64,000 nucleotides of DNA from Ananas comosus (Eukaryota > Streptophyta > Magnoliopsida > Poales > Bromeliaceae). Under the pieces are notes generated by a model. It did not search any database. It had not been told where the DNA came from and worked only from the letters and a program-made list of their open reading frames with translations. Numbering within the stretch: the stretch's first letter is position 1; each line of letters begins with the position of its first letter. Location: NCBI RefSeq assembly GCF_001540865.1, contig NC_033627.1, positions 1,746,432-1,810,431 on the forward strand, given 5' to 3'. A program made the position numbers and the translations under genes. Of the stretch, positions 11,942 to 23,851 are shown piece by piece.

Positions 11942-12337
11942 GTAATTAATTCTCTCTCTCTCTAAGAAAAAAATTTGAATGATAATTTTTGTTTGATTTT
12001 ATAGCTTGGTCATTTCTTGCTCTAATTTGTAGTACACTATTATTTGCTATTACTTCATTTCAGTCGGAAAAGTTCATATTTTCTTTCTTTTCTGTTTTTT
12101 TTTTTACTTTTCCCCCCTAAATTTTGAATTTGTGTTCTCACCGGTTTTTTTTTGTACTAATTTGCAGTAGAGTTTGTTTTAAAAAAATCAATTTTTATTC
12201 CTTTGAAGAAAAAAAAATCCTAAATTTTGACCGTATTTTGATTCTTCCTAATCTAAACTTGAGTGGATGGATGGTGATGGTGGTGTAAAAAACAATGTTT
12301 GTTTGTTGGTTAATGGCTTAATTTGATGCAGTTCCTC

Positions 12338-12906
12338 ATGATCATAAAAGGAATATTCCGGAGGTATGAGAGGTGGAACCCTGTCCATCCCACGCTGGGC
12401 ACATTCTGGGGCATGGGAATCGGCGTCGGATGCGGCGTCGGATGGGGCCCGGGGTTCGGCCCCGAAGTCATCGGCTATGTCGGCGCCGGCTGCGGCGCCG
12501 GCTTTAGCGTCGGCATCACGCTGCTCGGCGTCGGCATCGGCCTCCCGCAAAATGGCCTTTGCCAAATCCCATTCAATGGTAGTTTAAGTTGCCACTGCTT
12601 CTGTACTGCATGAATTCGATTTGTGATGGATGCTCTGATAACAAATCTGCGCCCTCGACTGCAGCTCTTGCGACGAGCACCTTTCTGGAGTGTGCAAGAA
12701 CATATGCTGTTGCTGTCCTGCAGAGCCTGGTTCGAAACAGGAAGGAGTCTCGCGACAGGTTCCTGAGCTTTAAGCAGAATGTTCAGGCACCCGAAAGGGT
12801 CGATCTTTCGAAGCTGCACAACGCCGTGTCAGGGAGCATTAGATCCACCGCGGAATGTTTAGGAGCTTTCAAGAACCAGCATTGGCCTCCTGGGAAAGTT
12901 ACATGA
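12338..12906 (+). CDS. AS8: Cadmium-induced protein AS8-like (small glycine-rich membrane-associated protein)
   Basis: Homolog of Arabidopsis AS8 (At4g19070), a cadmium-responsive putative membrane protein without a proven biochemical role. Two coding exons, 12338-12578 and 12665-12906 (160 aa), joined AATG|GTAGTT to CTGCAG|CTCTTG. The first carries the family signature MIIKGIFRRYERWNPVHPT and a long Gly/Val-rich hydrophobic stretch with GPGFGPEVIGYVGAG, which could insert in a membrane. The second is helical and charged (LATSTFLECARTYAVAVLQ, then a basic stretch) and ends PPGKVT. The 5' neighbour VPS2.3 is divergent about 1.85 kb away; CRPK1 downstream is convergent. The first coding exon is notably GC-rich against AT-rich surroundings. 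Confidence 0.88.
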
Positions 12907-13960
12907 TCTTTCTTTTTCATTGTATTTATGAAGTTGATACGAATTACAGCTATGTCATGTTCTACTTAAATACATCTTGGTGATGTGATTCCTAGCTGCG
13001 GCCCTAATTTGCAGAACATTACGCTAACAATGTCAGATTAAGCAGCGTAAACGAAAGTTTAGTTTCAGCAATGTGATAAGTGCAGATGTTGTTTGTTTTT
13101 TCTTTCCATGGATATGGCCATTTACTTTACTGATTGGTGGTTTTGAAGTGTGATAATCTCTATTATGTGAAGTTTATTTAAGAATGAAAAGAAACTCTGT
13201 GCGGCTATGTGCGTCGAGTTGTTATGTTCTCTGATTCCTTTTCGTGACAGTTTATGTGTTGATTTTGGATTCGAACTGAGGCCTTGAAGTGATATTCTAT
13301 TAATGGCATGCGTAACCTGAGCAACAACTCTCAAAATAACTATTATCTAAGTAATACTGAATTATATGTACACATTTTTCTTGGTTTGTGTAAATTTTGC
13401 AAGGAATATATAAACTGAACAGTGTCCTGCTTGTTTGTTACCAGTTTCCAAGTGATGCTTTATTTCTCTCTAAAACCAAAACAAGCTTTGCTTGTGATCT
13501 GAGGTATCTGAAAAATGGCAACAGATTACAAGTTCTTTCGCCCAACACTCATCATGCAGCTAAACATACAACAAGATAACAAAAAATAGGTCTACATGCA
13601 CAATGAAACTTTACAAGTTCTGCTCAGAATCAAAAAAGTTCATTGGGAGTGCTTTTCATATTTTCAGGGTAAACTTCCAAATATGGACCTTGTGATATAA
13701 TGAATTTCACAGCAGTGACCACTGTCTTCGATCTCAGTACAAATTAATTAATTACACAAGCGAAGCCACAGAAAACAAATGTGAAAATGTACAACAAAAT
13801 AGGGACTGTTAATGAAGTTTACCTATTTCTTTCTATTTTCTTTTAACCCTTGCTTTTGCTATCTCACTGCGGTCGTAGTTAATCGTTTATCCTCCAATGA
13901 AGACCTTAAGCAAAATTGCCTTCGGGGCTTAAACACTAAGACCCATTTAAGATCATGAGA
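12907..13960. other. 3' spacer between convergent AS8 and CRPK1-like genes
   Basis: AT-rich sequence that must hold the two facing 3'UTRs; ordinary TGTATT/AATAAA-like signals occur but none is decisive. No further gene is supported. Confidence 0.6.
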
Positions 13961-16533
13961 TCAGGGTAAGCCTACATTTAGCCCAATGGGTTTATGGGTG
14001 CGAACTTTTAGGTCCATGAAGTCCGAGATCAGGCCTGGCTTCATGATCTCCATGTCGGTGTCGGTCTCGCCGGTGAGCATCTTGATGACTGTTGACATGG
14101 TGGGTCTCACTTTTGGCGCGTCTTGGGTGCAAATGAGGCCGACCTTCAAGAACCTGCAAGCTTCCTCCGGATTGAAATCGCCGTTCAGGGAAGTGTCCAC
14201 GATATTCACCAACTCACCATGCTCGTACAATGCCCATATCTTAGGGGAAAAAAATGATTTGTGTGAGTACACAATTTCTTAGATTCTGCGTAATCAATTA
14301 CTTTGAATACTATTGCGTTAAAGGAATGGATTAAAAGTGAATCCTTTACATCAGTTATTACTCTACTTTAACATGATGACCATTTGTCTCAAAAATAAAA
14401 GATAGTTTTCAGTTCATTCGCAGAATTCAGTAAATAACTGTGTCAAAATATGCGAATTAAAAAGTGAATATCAGATTGATATACATAGTTAATGTAAAAA
14501 ATTTGCACAAAAGTCACCAACAGAAAAATGAATGAGCAAATTAATGTATACGGAGACAATGCGAACGCTGGACTCGACTCACATCATATTCGGTAACTCT
14601 CAATTCTTTAAGTCAATTTTCCATTCTGTATTATTTTTCACATGTGAATCAGAAAACAAATGGTGATGAGGCATCATTATCTTACGCCGCTGGCAGATAA
14701 AATAGAACTATCGACTATCAAGTCAATGCATGTTTACTGCAATAAAAAAACAAAATGCGTACTCTTTCCAGAAGAAATTGATCTTCATAAGGCAATCTGG
14801 TATTTGTGTTACACCTGCCGCTAACTATTTCCAACAGAAGAACACCAAAGCTGTAAATATCCGCCTTCTTTGTCAATTTTCCATGAATAGCATACTCCGG
14901 CGCCAGGTAACCTCTGAAAAAAGAAAAAGGTTCATATGAAACATTACGAAAAAGCATGAATTGTGTTAAGAAGGTTAATCATCGTTGCTTTAAAGGTGTC
15001 GAATCCCTCATCGTCAAATTTAAATAAGATGTAATAAAATAATAAAATGCGCTAAAGAGATGAAGCAAGCAAAGTCGGAGAACTCACATCGTTCCAGCAA
15101 CTCTAGTGCTCACATGCGTCATACTATCTGGGAAGAGTTTCGCTAAACCGAAATCTGAAATTTTAGGAGTGAGATCCATATCGAGAAGTATATTACTTGC
15201 TTTGATATCTCGATGCACGATATGCGGTTTGACTTCCTCATGAAGGAAAGCGAGCCCACGGGCGACTCCAATGCAAATATTTGTTCGTGTTCGCCAGCTA
15301 AACTGGATGTTGCTGCGGTTTCCACCTGATACATGGCAGGGGCCAAAAGAAACACAAACAAACAAGTAAAATCTATTAAGAACAGATGCAGTGTTCTTTT
15401 AGATGATATTGTTCATTATGCTACTACTTTAACGGGGTAAAATTTAGATTTTTACCAAGGAGAGTTTCTGCGAGGCTGTTATTCTCAAGATAATTGTAGA
15501 CCAAAATCCTCCGATTTCCTTCGACACAGCAACCATATAGGGTAACAAGATTCTCGTGCACTATATTTGCTATCGTGCTAAGCTCATTCAAAAATTCTCG
15601 CGTCCCTTGCTTTGACTCGGAGGAGAGAACCTTAATAGCAACAACTGAACCATTTTTGAGTTTCCCCTGGACGTACAAAAGCAAATAACTATTAATGTTC
15701 ATCAAACGTTCTGTTCACGTTGCTTGAAGATTTAAGTTTTTGTTCGGCATCGTTTACGCTTCTCATTTTGTTTCCCTCAACAAAACTGGTATTGCTCGGC
15801 AACACTGGTATTGTCGAATTGATTACAAATCTATATTTGCAGAAATTGCTCGACAACAACGAACTTTAGAAACTAAGCAATAATCATAAAATTAAAGAAG
15901 TTCATTACTAGGTTCCTTTAACCATATTGAATTTGAGGAGGAACAAAAAACGAAAAATATATATATATATATATAAACAAATGTCAAATGAGGGCTAAGA
16001 TCATAAAGTTTAGAACTTACCTTGTATACGGAACCAAAACCACCCTGACCAATTTTATTACCAGGAGAAAAGTTTTCGGTGGCGCTATTCAATTCCTTGT
16101 AGGAAAAGATTTTCACATTCTCAATCCCCGCAATATCTGTAGCTAACGCGAAAATGCAACAAAATGGTAAGTTCTTATGTTAACAGGTTGCGGGGGAAAG
16201 TGGATGTTCTATAGCAGGTCACAAAACATGTATTCTATAAGGTATTGCCGCCGCCTTTTTGGTTTTCATTTCACATAAGTTTTTATATTACAGAGTGTGC
16301 AAATGGATACTAAACTACTTGCAATATACTCATATTTACGATTTTTCGCCATCAAGCAATATAGAATAGAAATTATATTTTATAAAATCTGAGGAAAAAC
16401 CAAAAAAAAAAAAAAAGAAACTAAAAAAGACATCTTAAATCTACTGAATCTGGATTGATTTACCTTCATCACTCTGAACAATTTGCTGCCGCGAAGTCCG
16501 GCTACTTCTAGATATGCAAGAGAAACAAATCAT
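13961..16533 (-). CDS. CRPK1: CRPK1-like receptor-like cytoplasmic Ser/Thr kinase
   Basis: Active-type protein kinase of the At1g16670 family; Arabidopsis CRPK1 is plasma-membrane associated and phosphorylates 14-3-3 proteins in the cold response. Six exons on minus: 16533-16464, 16136-16021, 15666-15456, 15325-15088, 14913-14763, 14239-13961 (1065 nt, 354 aa). No signal peptide or membrane span; MICFSCIS at the N-terminus offers cysteines for acylation. Intact motifs: [10 protein letters not shown] loop, VAIK lysine, HRDIKASN catalytic loop, [29 protein letters not shown]. The region after the kinase domain ([17 protein letters not shown]...) stops about 35 residues short of Arabidopsis CRPK1. 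Close paralogs exist in plants, so one-to-one orthology is not proven. A 5'UTR exon is likely upstream but not resolved. Confidence 0.92.
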
Positions 16534-18225
16534 TACTGTGGGGGTTAAACCAGTGATGGTGTTTGGATATTGAAAGATGCTCCAATGAACTATACACTCT
16601 CCCTGAAAATTGATTGGATCAAAAAATGGATCAGTATAATTCACAAATATAACCTAAAGTATTGAACATGGAACAAATCCAAGATGCAGAATTTTGAGCT
16701 TCATAAAAAAGCAGGAACTTCAATAACTATAAAAAAAGAAAATTTAAAAAAAAAAAACCCAAATTTTATGAACTCCCATCAAAGCATAAGGAGGAAAAAT
16801 TCAAATCTGCAACAATATTTCAACCAAAAATTAACTAGAAATGGAGAAAAAAGGCAAATAGAACAAAGATTATATGCTCAAAATAAAAGAATTAACTAAT
16901 AATAATACTTCCTTTTTTTTTTAACCCTCACCAGAAGCTTAAACCAATTTCCTAAAATTCAAGCAACACATCTCATGCCAATATCGAACCCAAAAAAAAA
17001 AAAAAAAAAAAAAACCCCAAAATATTAACCAAAAAAACAACAACCTGCAGCCGATCTTTTGACGCGGCGCAGGTTAGCCTGTGTCAGTCAAAGTGCTGTT
17101 GCTAGAAACGAAAAAGCAATCGAATAAATAAAACATATTAGCGCGACTTATAAAGCAAATAATGATTACTATATAATATAATTTATTAATAATTAATTAT
17201 ATTATTTTAATAAAAATATTTTTTATTAATTATGGTGAAATAGATGAATTTTAAAAAAACATTTGATTAATTAATGACGCCACATCAGCCATATAAATAA
17301 CGTATTTTAACTTTTTGTTTTTTCTCATATGGAGGGTCCTGTAGGCGAAAAATTCTAGAATGCAACGGGTATATTAGTGACGTGGCGTAACAAACCAATC
17401 AAAATTAATCCTTTTAAGAATATATGTCCCATCATGATTGTAAAAAAATATTTTTATTGTACTTTTGTTTGAAAAGAAGGAATGTAATTGGCTTGTTATT
17501 GATGACGTGGTGCAAGTGTGACAGTGTAGAATTCCTCCCTGTAGGCAAGGAGGCATCGTTGGTGATAACTAATAAGAGGCTTGAGTTGACCCGTTTCACT
17601 TCACGTTGAATAGTACCATAATTAGTTATTATAAAAAATAATGCAATAACGTATAAAAATTTTAAATAAATTTTCTATTACATATATAACGTTGAAAAAA
17701 AACATTATCTACATTTCACTTCAACTGAAAATTATTTTTATCATAAAAAAATTTACGGATATTTAAACATATCCTTATTAGTATATTTTAATGTTAGAAA
17801 AAAATGTGTAGAGACTCTCCTAAATTTTATTAGTTTAATGTACTGCTCTTTTTCTGAAAGTGACGTTACTGATCATACAATTTTTTCAGTCATATATTTT
17901 ATATATAATCTAATGAAGCTTGAAAAAGTACAGTAAAATTTAATTTTTCTAAAGGACCGGTAGAAAATTACAACAAAAATTACAGGTAAGTTCAATATTT
18001 TTAATTGTTATATTTAGAAGAGAAAAATAAGTAGAAATCAATTTTAAATAGAAAATTAATTTTCTTATTTGACTGACAAACTAAGTAGAAATCAATTTGG
18101 ATAGGAAATCAATATCTTTTTTACTAACAAAAATCAATCTTGGAAGAAAAAAATTGTAGGTAATTTTTCAAAGGGACCGATAGAAAATGTCACTTTAATT
18201 GTTAAAGTGATGTTTACTCTTCATG
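16534..18225. other. Promoter side of CRPK1-like gene and AT-rich intergenic DNA
   Basis: Contains poly-A tracts (16991-17013) and a GC-richer patch near 17045-17110 with TTGAC/GTCAA (W-box-like) words that could belong to the CRPK1 promoter. The remainder is AT-rich without a supported gene. Confidence 0.5.
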
Positions 18226-18326
18226 AATGTTTTTTTTTTTTTTGAGAAAAGGTAGCATGCTACCGTCTCATTCATGAAGAAGATAAATTTAACAAAAATG
18301 AAAAGCAACTAGGCTTCCTTAAACCA

Positions 18327-18357
<31 letters not shown>

Positions 18358-18392
18358 ACGCAAGAAGAGTTCCACTACTCTTCATGAATGTT
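18226..18392 (-). mobile_element. 5'-truncated LINE 3' end with 16-bp target-site duplication
   Basis: Read on minus, a short element body (18376-18242) ends in GGTAGCATGCTACCTTTTCTC followed by an A tail (plus-strand T run at 18242-18254). It is bracketed by identical direct repeats ACTCTTCATGAATGTT at 18226-18241 and 18377-18392. The tail resembles that of the LINE fragment at 49261-49630. No coding sequence is retained. Confidence 0.75.
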
Positions 18393-18807
18393 GTAGCCTC
18401 TTTTTTTCTTTTTTCTTTTTTTTTAGCTAAGATTCAAAATTGCTGAGCAATTTGTATCCTTGAGAATATTTATCTCTGAACCACTAAATTTGCAAATTCT
18501 AATAAAAGGTCAAATAACATTACCCAAAATATTCTTTTTTATATTCTTTGAAGTTGAGAGAGCTCCAAATATGTATAAGAAAAAGCCCCAACATCCCATA
18601 AATAGATAAATCACATGCAATGTGAACACAGAGAAAATGCAAACACGCTCGTTGCTCAAAATATCGTGCTACGCGTCACAGCTTAAACTTTGTTGAAACT
18701 TTGACATGTCAAACGTTTGACTTTGAGCATACTTATTTATTAATAAATTGTGTTCTTATTCTCGATGGTATTAAAGGTTCAATGTCGAACGTAAGATTTT
18801 TTCTTTC
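18393..18807. other. AT-rich intergenic DNA
   Basis: No supported gene, RNA or repeat beyond T-rich tracts. Confidence 0.6.
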
Positions 18808-18817
18808 TTTTTTTTTT

Positions 18818-19457
18818 GGCTAAATTATAGAAAACTCTCCTATAATAACCCGCGTTTTCACTTTCCCTCCCTGACATTTAAAAATCTACATTTTGCCCCC
18901 CTGTAAAATGAAAAATATTCACAGGAGGATTACGGTGTGTAAAATGACCATTTTGCCCCTCGCCATTGTCGTCTTCTTCCCCATCTTCCTCAACCGCCCC
19001 TTCGTTCAGCCGCGATTCCCACCTCAATCGGCCGCGATTTCTCTCCATTTTCTTCTCCACCTGCTCCCCTTCTCCTCTTGCACCCTCGCCGCCCTCGATT
19101 TCGGCGACAGTAGGAGAAAACCAAGGTAGGCGACAGTAGAAGAAGGGCAAAGAAGGCGAAGGTGAGGCGGCGGAGGACGGCGAAGGAGATGTGGGTGAGG
19201 GCGAGGCAGTGGAGGACGGCGAGGCGGCGGCGAGGTGGCGAGGCCGCGGCGAGGTGGCGAGCCGGAAGGAGTCGAAGCAACAGGGAGATGGCGGAGGGGT
19301 ATTTTCGGCATAAAAATATATTTTTAACGGAACCCTAACGGTAAGGGGTGAAGTGCACATTTTTTATTTTACAGGGGGGCAAAATGTAGGTTTTTAAATG
19401 TTAGGGAGAGAAAGTGAAAAAGCGGGTTATTACATGAGGGTTTTCTGTAATTTAGCC
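18818..19457. mobile_element. 640-bp long-TIR (Mutator-like) element with GC-rich core
   Basis: Inverted ends of about 90-100 bp start GGCTAAATTATAGAAAACTC (18818) and, reversed, GGCTAAATTACAGAAAACCC (from 19457). They continue with the same TAATAACCCGC, CACTTTCCCTCCC and CATTTTGCCCCCCTGTAAAA words. Both ends abut exactly ten T (18808-18817 and 19458-19467), compatible with a 9-10-bp duplication in a T run. The interior (about 18960-19290) is GC-rich and purine/pyrimidine skewed. It has open frames, but their composition is low-complexity and no protein family is recognised. It could be captured genic sequence (Pack-MULE style). Confidence 0.82.
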
Positions 19458-19630
19458 TTTTTTTTTTAACAAAATCCTCGGACATTTCCTTGCCTCGAAA
19501 ACGCCTCCACAAACACCGGTCCAAAAATCAATTTCAGATAGAAATACAAACAGAATAGATCTGAAGCCAAAAAAATATTCTCTATTTTATTTATATTTTC
19601 TTATCAGGTCGAACAGACTATAATAAAACA

Positions 19631-19980
19631 GGAAAACTTTAAAAACCCTCCCCGTGGTTTCGAAGTTTCTCACTTTGCCCCCTTGTCGTTTAAAATGTAT
19701 CAATTTGCCACCTGTGGTTTCTTTTTTTTCTTTTTCTTATCAATTTTATTATTTTTTTTTTTAAATCAGTGATAAAGTAAATTTAAAGAATACTAAAGTG
19801 AATATTTGATAAATCTAGATGGATATCTGAAATTTTTTGTATATAATTTAATAAAATATTAACGAAATAGCTACCGAAAAAATAAAAATAAAACCACAGA
19901 AAAATAATTTGATATATTTTAAATTACAAGAGGTAAAATAAGGAACTACGAAACTACGTGGAAGATTTTTGAAGTTTTTC
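19631..19980. mobile_element. Foldback element (copy 2, degraded)
   Basis: Left end GGAAAACTTTAAAAACCCTC and right end GATTTTTGAAGTTTTTC are inverted. Internal CTGTGGTTT, AAAATGTATCAATTTG and inverted AATTTGATATATTTTAAATT words correspond to copy 1. The centre is eroded. Confidence 0.65.
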
Positions 19981-20629
19981 GCGACAAAATCACGAACACC
20001 GTGATTGAGACTGTTTACTATGCCCATTAATGGGCAACAGTGATAGCATTAATACTTCTACTTAACCAGTTGGTGTGTGTGCAAGTTGCACCCATTATCT
20101 CAGCATTTTCATAAAAAATATTATATGTTCGACAAAAATAATGTAGAGCTCTTAAATTACATTTTGCATACAAAATATTATATACATTTATCCAAATATC
20201 TACAATATTATAATTATAAATAACATTATATGGGACTCCATCCAAAATATATTTTTTTTAACATAGCATTTGACCCATGTACTTTTGATATCATATTATG
20301 TAAAAACCAATCCCATAAAATTACTATTACACGCAACTTTTTGGAGAAGGTTCTTAATAAATATTTTTTCAGACAGTTTGAAAGATGTATAATTTATTCC
20401 TCATATAATTTTTAAAAGTCTGTTTCAATCTTTTTTTTTAATTTGAATTTTAATATTGTATTAAACGGCAAATTTAGAGGAACCAACAAACTTGAGCGAT
20501 GAGTTTCTCATTCAAGTTTTTTTTTTTTTTTTTTTTTTGGGTTCAATATTTGGTGTTTAGTGTATATATATTATTTATTAGTACAGTTTATATGCTGAAA
20601 AACAAAAATCTAAAAGGAGACTAAATGAG

Positions 20630-20870
20630 GTGATCAATCGGGTCCAGGTTTTGCAGGTCCGGTTCAAGCCTTAAAATACTGACCCATTCGCTTACTTGGA
20701 ACCGGGCTCAATATAAAAACATATGGGCCGGGCTCAATCAAACCAAAACAACCCAACTCCAATTAGCCCGAACCGGCCTATCTAGCCCAGTTTAATCAAA
20801 CCGGTAAAGCCATATATACGGGCGATCCATTAGAGGCCCAATAATAGCCCATTGGGAAAAAGTCGAGTAT
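20630..20870 (+). promoter_or_regulatory. Promoter region of AP-1 sigma gene with repeated GCCCA motifs
   Basis: Between 20690 and 20855 there are many GGGCC/GCCCA words (for example AGGCCCAATAATAGCCCATT at 20835). These fit plant site II (TCP-binding) elements common in promoters of housekeeping genes. They precede the probable 5'UTR at about 20870-21294. Confidence 0.45.
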
Positions 20871-21294
20871 GTGGAAAATTTCTTCGTCCTCGTCACGCTC
20901 CCAATTCCGTATTCGACGATCCCCCCCAACAGCGACGTGTATGCGTACATTTTCCACTCTTGTCGATCGTTCCCTTTATTGTTACGGGTTTTGATTCGTG
21001 TTTATACGGAGATCGAGGCATTTAACGCTGTAAATTTCTTAGGGTTTGTGATCAACTCCTTCTCCAAACCTTTCCTTTTGTTTTTTGTCGATTTAGTTGT
21101 TAATTTGGTGATTATTGATGTAATCTTGTTGAATTGGATCTGTTTGGATCTCTTTTTTATTCAATTTTATGTGTTTTGAGTTGGTTTTTGGAGTAGGGAG
21201 CCTCCGCTGTGTCGAAGATATCGTATTTGAGAAAAATTGCGAACAAGAGAGGAGGAGAAAGAGCGTTGGGCGATTTGGATTTTATTTTCCAACC

Positions 21295-23538
21295 ATGGTA
21301 TAATTATTAACATGTTTAAGATAAGAATTATTATAATCATGATTTTGTTGTATAATGATACTTAGTTTATCTGAAAAGTTGCTAAAGGGCTGGGTGGTTG
21401 GTATCCGAGACCCAAGTTTGAATTCTAGTTGATTCACATTTTCCGCTAAATTTATTTCTAAATGAAATAAACGAAGCGGATAGCATGCTATCTATCTCTC
21501 TCTCAAAAAAAAGAAAAGTTGCTAAACCATGGTATAGTAGTTAGCAAATCGGTGAAATTAATTTTACTTCATTAGATCGCCATTTACAGTCCATTTTATG
21601 TGTTATGTTGTTCATATAAAATTTTTGTTTCTTCTTATCGATATTATTACATACTCTACAATTGCAAGAAAACTTTTACTTATTCTGTTGATATTTAATT
21701 AATATTTTTATTTTTGATTTTTTCCAAGCTAATGAAAGTATGCTTTAGGTACAAACAGAGCACACATGTTTAAGTTTTTTTCTCTTAATTGGAGTACTCT
21801 TTTTTTTTTAAAAAAAAAATTTGGGTGGCGAATTTGATCATTGTAGTATAACACGAATGTACCAAAGCTAGTAACCGTGATCTGAACTTTCCTGTTGAAA
21901 AGATATCACTTGCTCGGAGAGTTTTGAAACAATTACTTGCATCGCTTTCTCACGTCGCAAACATTTTTGCCTTCGGCAGATCAATTTCGTGCTGCTGATC
22001 AGCAGACAAGGAAAGGTGAGACTGACAAAATGGTACTCCACGTATTCACAGAAGGAAAGAACAAAGGTAAATGTCACGCAGTAATCAGATTTTTATTCCG
22101 TTCGGTAGTTCATATTTCTTGTTAGGAGTTTATATCCAGATCCATTTTTAAGCCTTACCAACTAATGGCTCTTCTGTGACCAAACCTAGTCGGTATGAAT
22201 TTGACCGTCGCCAAATTAATTCAATCATAGCATGTTGGCCTTACCAACATAATGCCAAGACCCACTAATAGTTATAGGTCTAATATGATCCGTCGCTGTT
22301 GTGTGAACTTTGTCATAGCATTCTTAACTTGTCATAGCATGTGTAATATTTTTCACTTCTATGTTTCTCGAGTCTTGGTACCATATACCTGATACAGATG
22401 CAAATTTTGTGTTTCATTTGTTGAAACATAACCCAGTATGAAGTTGTAATTTAGTAAGGCTGAAGCTTCAAATTTTCTCCTTTTAATTCATTTGTTCATT
22501 CTGTAAAGGTTATCCGGGAGCTTAGTGGAGTAATTCTCTCACGAGGCCCGAAACTCTGCAATTTCGTCGAGTGGAGAGGGTACAAAGTAGTGTATAGAAG
22601 GTAAACAGCAAGCATTAGTTCTATCAATATTCTATTCCAGGCAAAATGATCTTCTACTACAAATGGTTACCTGCAGATATGCGAGTCTATATTTCTGTAT
22701 GTGCATTGATCCAGATGACAATGAGTTGGAAATCCTTGAAATTATTCATCACTTTGTTGAGATACTGGACCGTTACTTTGGCAGTGTGAGCCTGTTTATT
22801 TCACCTCATGGTGCTTTTTTTTTTTTTAACGCCCTTCGCTTTGATGGTCATCTTACTCGGAATGTTTTTTTTTACCCAATCCTACTTTTTTAGGTTTGCG
22901 AGCTGGATTTGATCTTCAACTTTCATAAGGTGCCCTTGTTTATTTACTGCTAGTTCAATGCTTGATTGATGTCTGTGTAGAAGGTTACTGGTTTTTTTTT
23001 CTTTTCCCTGACCTTTTGTTTCGCAGGCCTACTACATATTGGATGAAATTCTGCTTGCGGGTGAACTTCAAGAGTCGAGCAAGAAAACAGTAGCACGACT
23101 TATAGCTGCACAGGTACTAAAACTAGCATATAAGCTGACCTGAACTAATTCAAATTCCATGTTTCTATTGAATTAATTTTGTTTTATCATTTCAAGTCGC
23201 ACCATCTGTTAATTTAAATTCAGTTTAGTTATACGAAAAAAAAAGTGCGAATAGTTTTATGCTAGACATCGGCGAGGGAATTGAGTAATGCCTTCTCCTT
23301 ACTAACTAAACTATGGCTCATGCCGAGCTGCTTATTTTCGTTCTTATATTTCTACCAGATACAAATTCGAGTGACATTTAAAAATTTCGCAGCGGACCAT
23401 GTATCTTTGAATCGAAGAACAATTCATAAAAACTAGTTCTTAATAAATGTATTGTTTCGTTTGCAGGATTCGTTGGTGGAAACTGCGAAAGAGCAGGCTA
23501 GTTCAATAAGCAATATAATTGCACAGGCTACAAAATAG
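21295..23538 (+). CDS. AP1S: AP-1 complex small subunit sigma
   Basis: Small subunit of the AP-1 clathrin adaptor, which sorts cargo at the trans-Golgi/early endosome. Seven coding exons: 21295-21297 (the ATG alone), 21980-22066, 22509-22600, 22677-22785, 22894-22929, 23027-23113, 23467-23538 (486 nt, 161 aa, the usual size). Signature stretches seen: [95 protein letters not shown] and the C-terminal [12 protein letters not shown]. Length and tail separate it from AP-2 sigma (about 142 aa). The first intron (21298-21979) carries a SINE. The start choice rests on the invariant M before I/NFVLL. Confidence 0.95.
21373..21526 (+). mobile_element. tRNA-derived SINE with 14-bp target-site duplication, in AP1S intron 1
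   Basis: The element body 21387-21512 is bounded by identical GAAAAGTTGCTAAA repeats (21373-21386 and 21513-21526). The head has an A-box-like GGGTGGTTGG and a B-box-like AAGTTTGAATTCTAG about 35 bp later. The 3' end is AGCGGATAGCATGCTATC, CT repeats and A8. The tail resembles the LINE fragments at 18242-18376 and 49261-49630. Confidence 0.82.
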
Positions 23539-23851
23539 GAAACCAGGTCCTCTATTCAACAGGTTCATGCATTTTCCCAACCCTCTTTTTTCTTTTTTTT
23601 TTTTCTTTTTTCTTTTTGAAATGCAGCGTTTCCCTTTGCTGTTGATGATGTTGTAGTGTTCTCTTGGTACTAAAATGTTGAGCTTGTACTCTGAAGTGCT
23701 TTCTATATTAAGTCTTTATATTTGTTCTCTCACGGAAAAAATATATAGAAGAAAAAAAATAAAAGATACGGACCGTCCGATGGTCAAACTTTGGCGATCT
23801 AACGGTCCAGACGGTTTTGTACGATACTATGATCATACTCATCCCATACTT

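Noticed and set aside
12248..12819. Antisense and alternate frames over the AS8-like gene
   Set aside because: Shadows of the GC-rich coding exon; the sense frame alone carries the family signature.
18878..19360. 160-codon frame in the GC-rich core of the 18.8-kb element
   Set aside because: Pro/Ser/Arg low-complexity translation beginning inside a TIR; no domain, so kept only as possible captured DNA.
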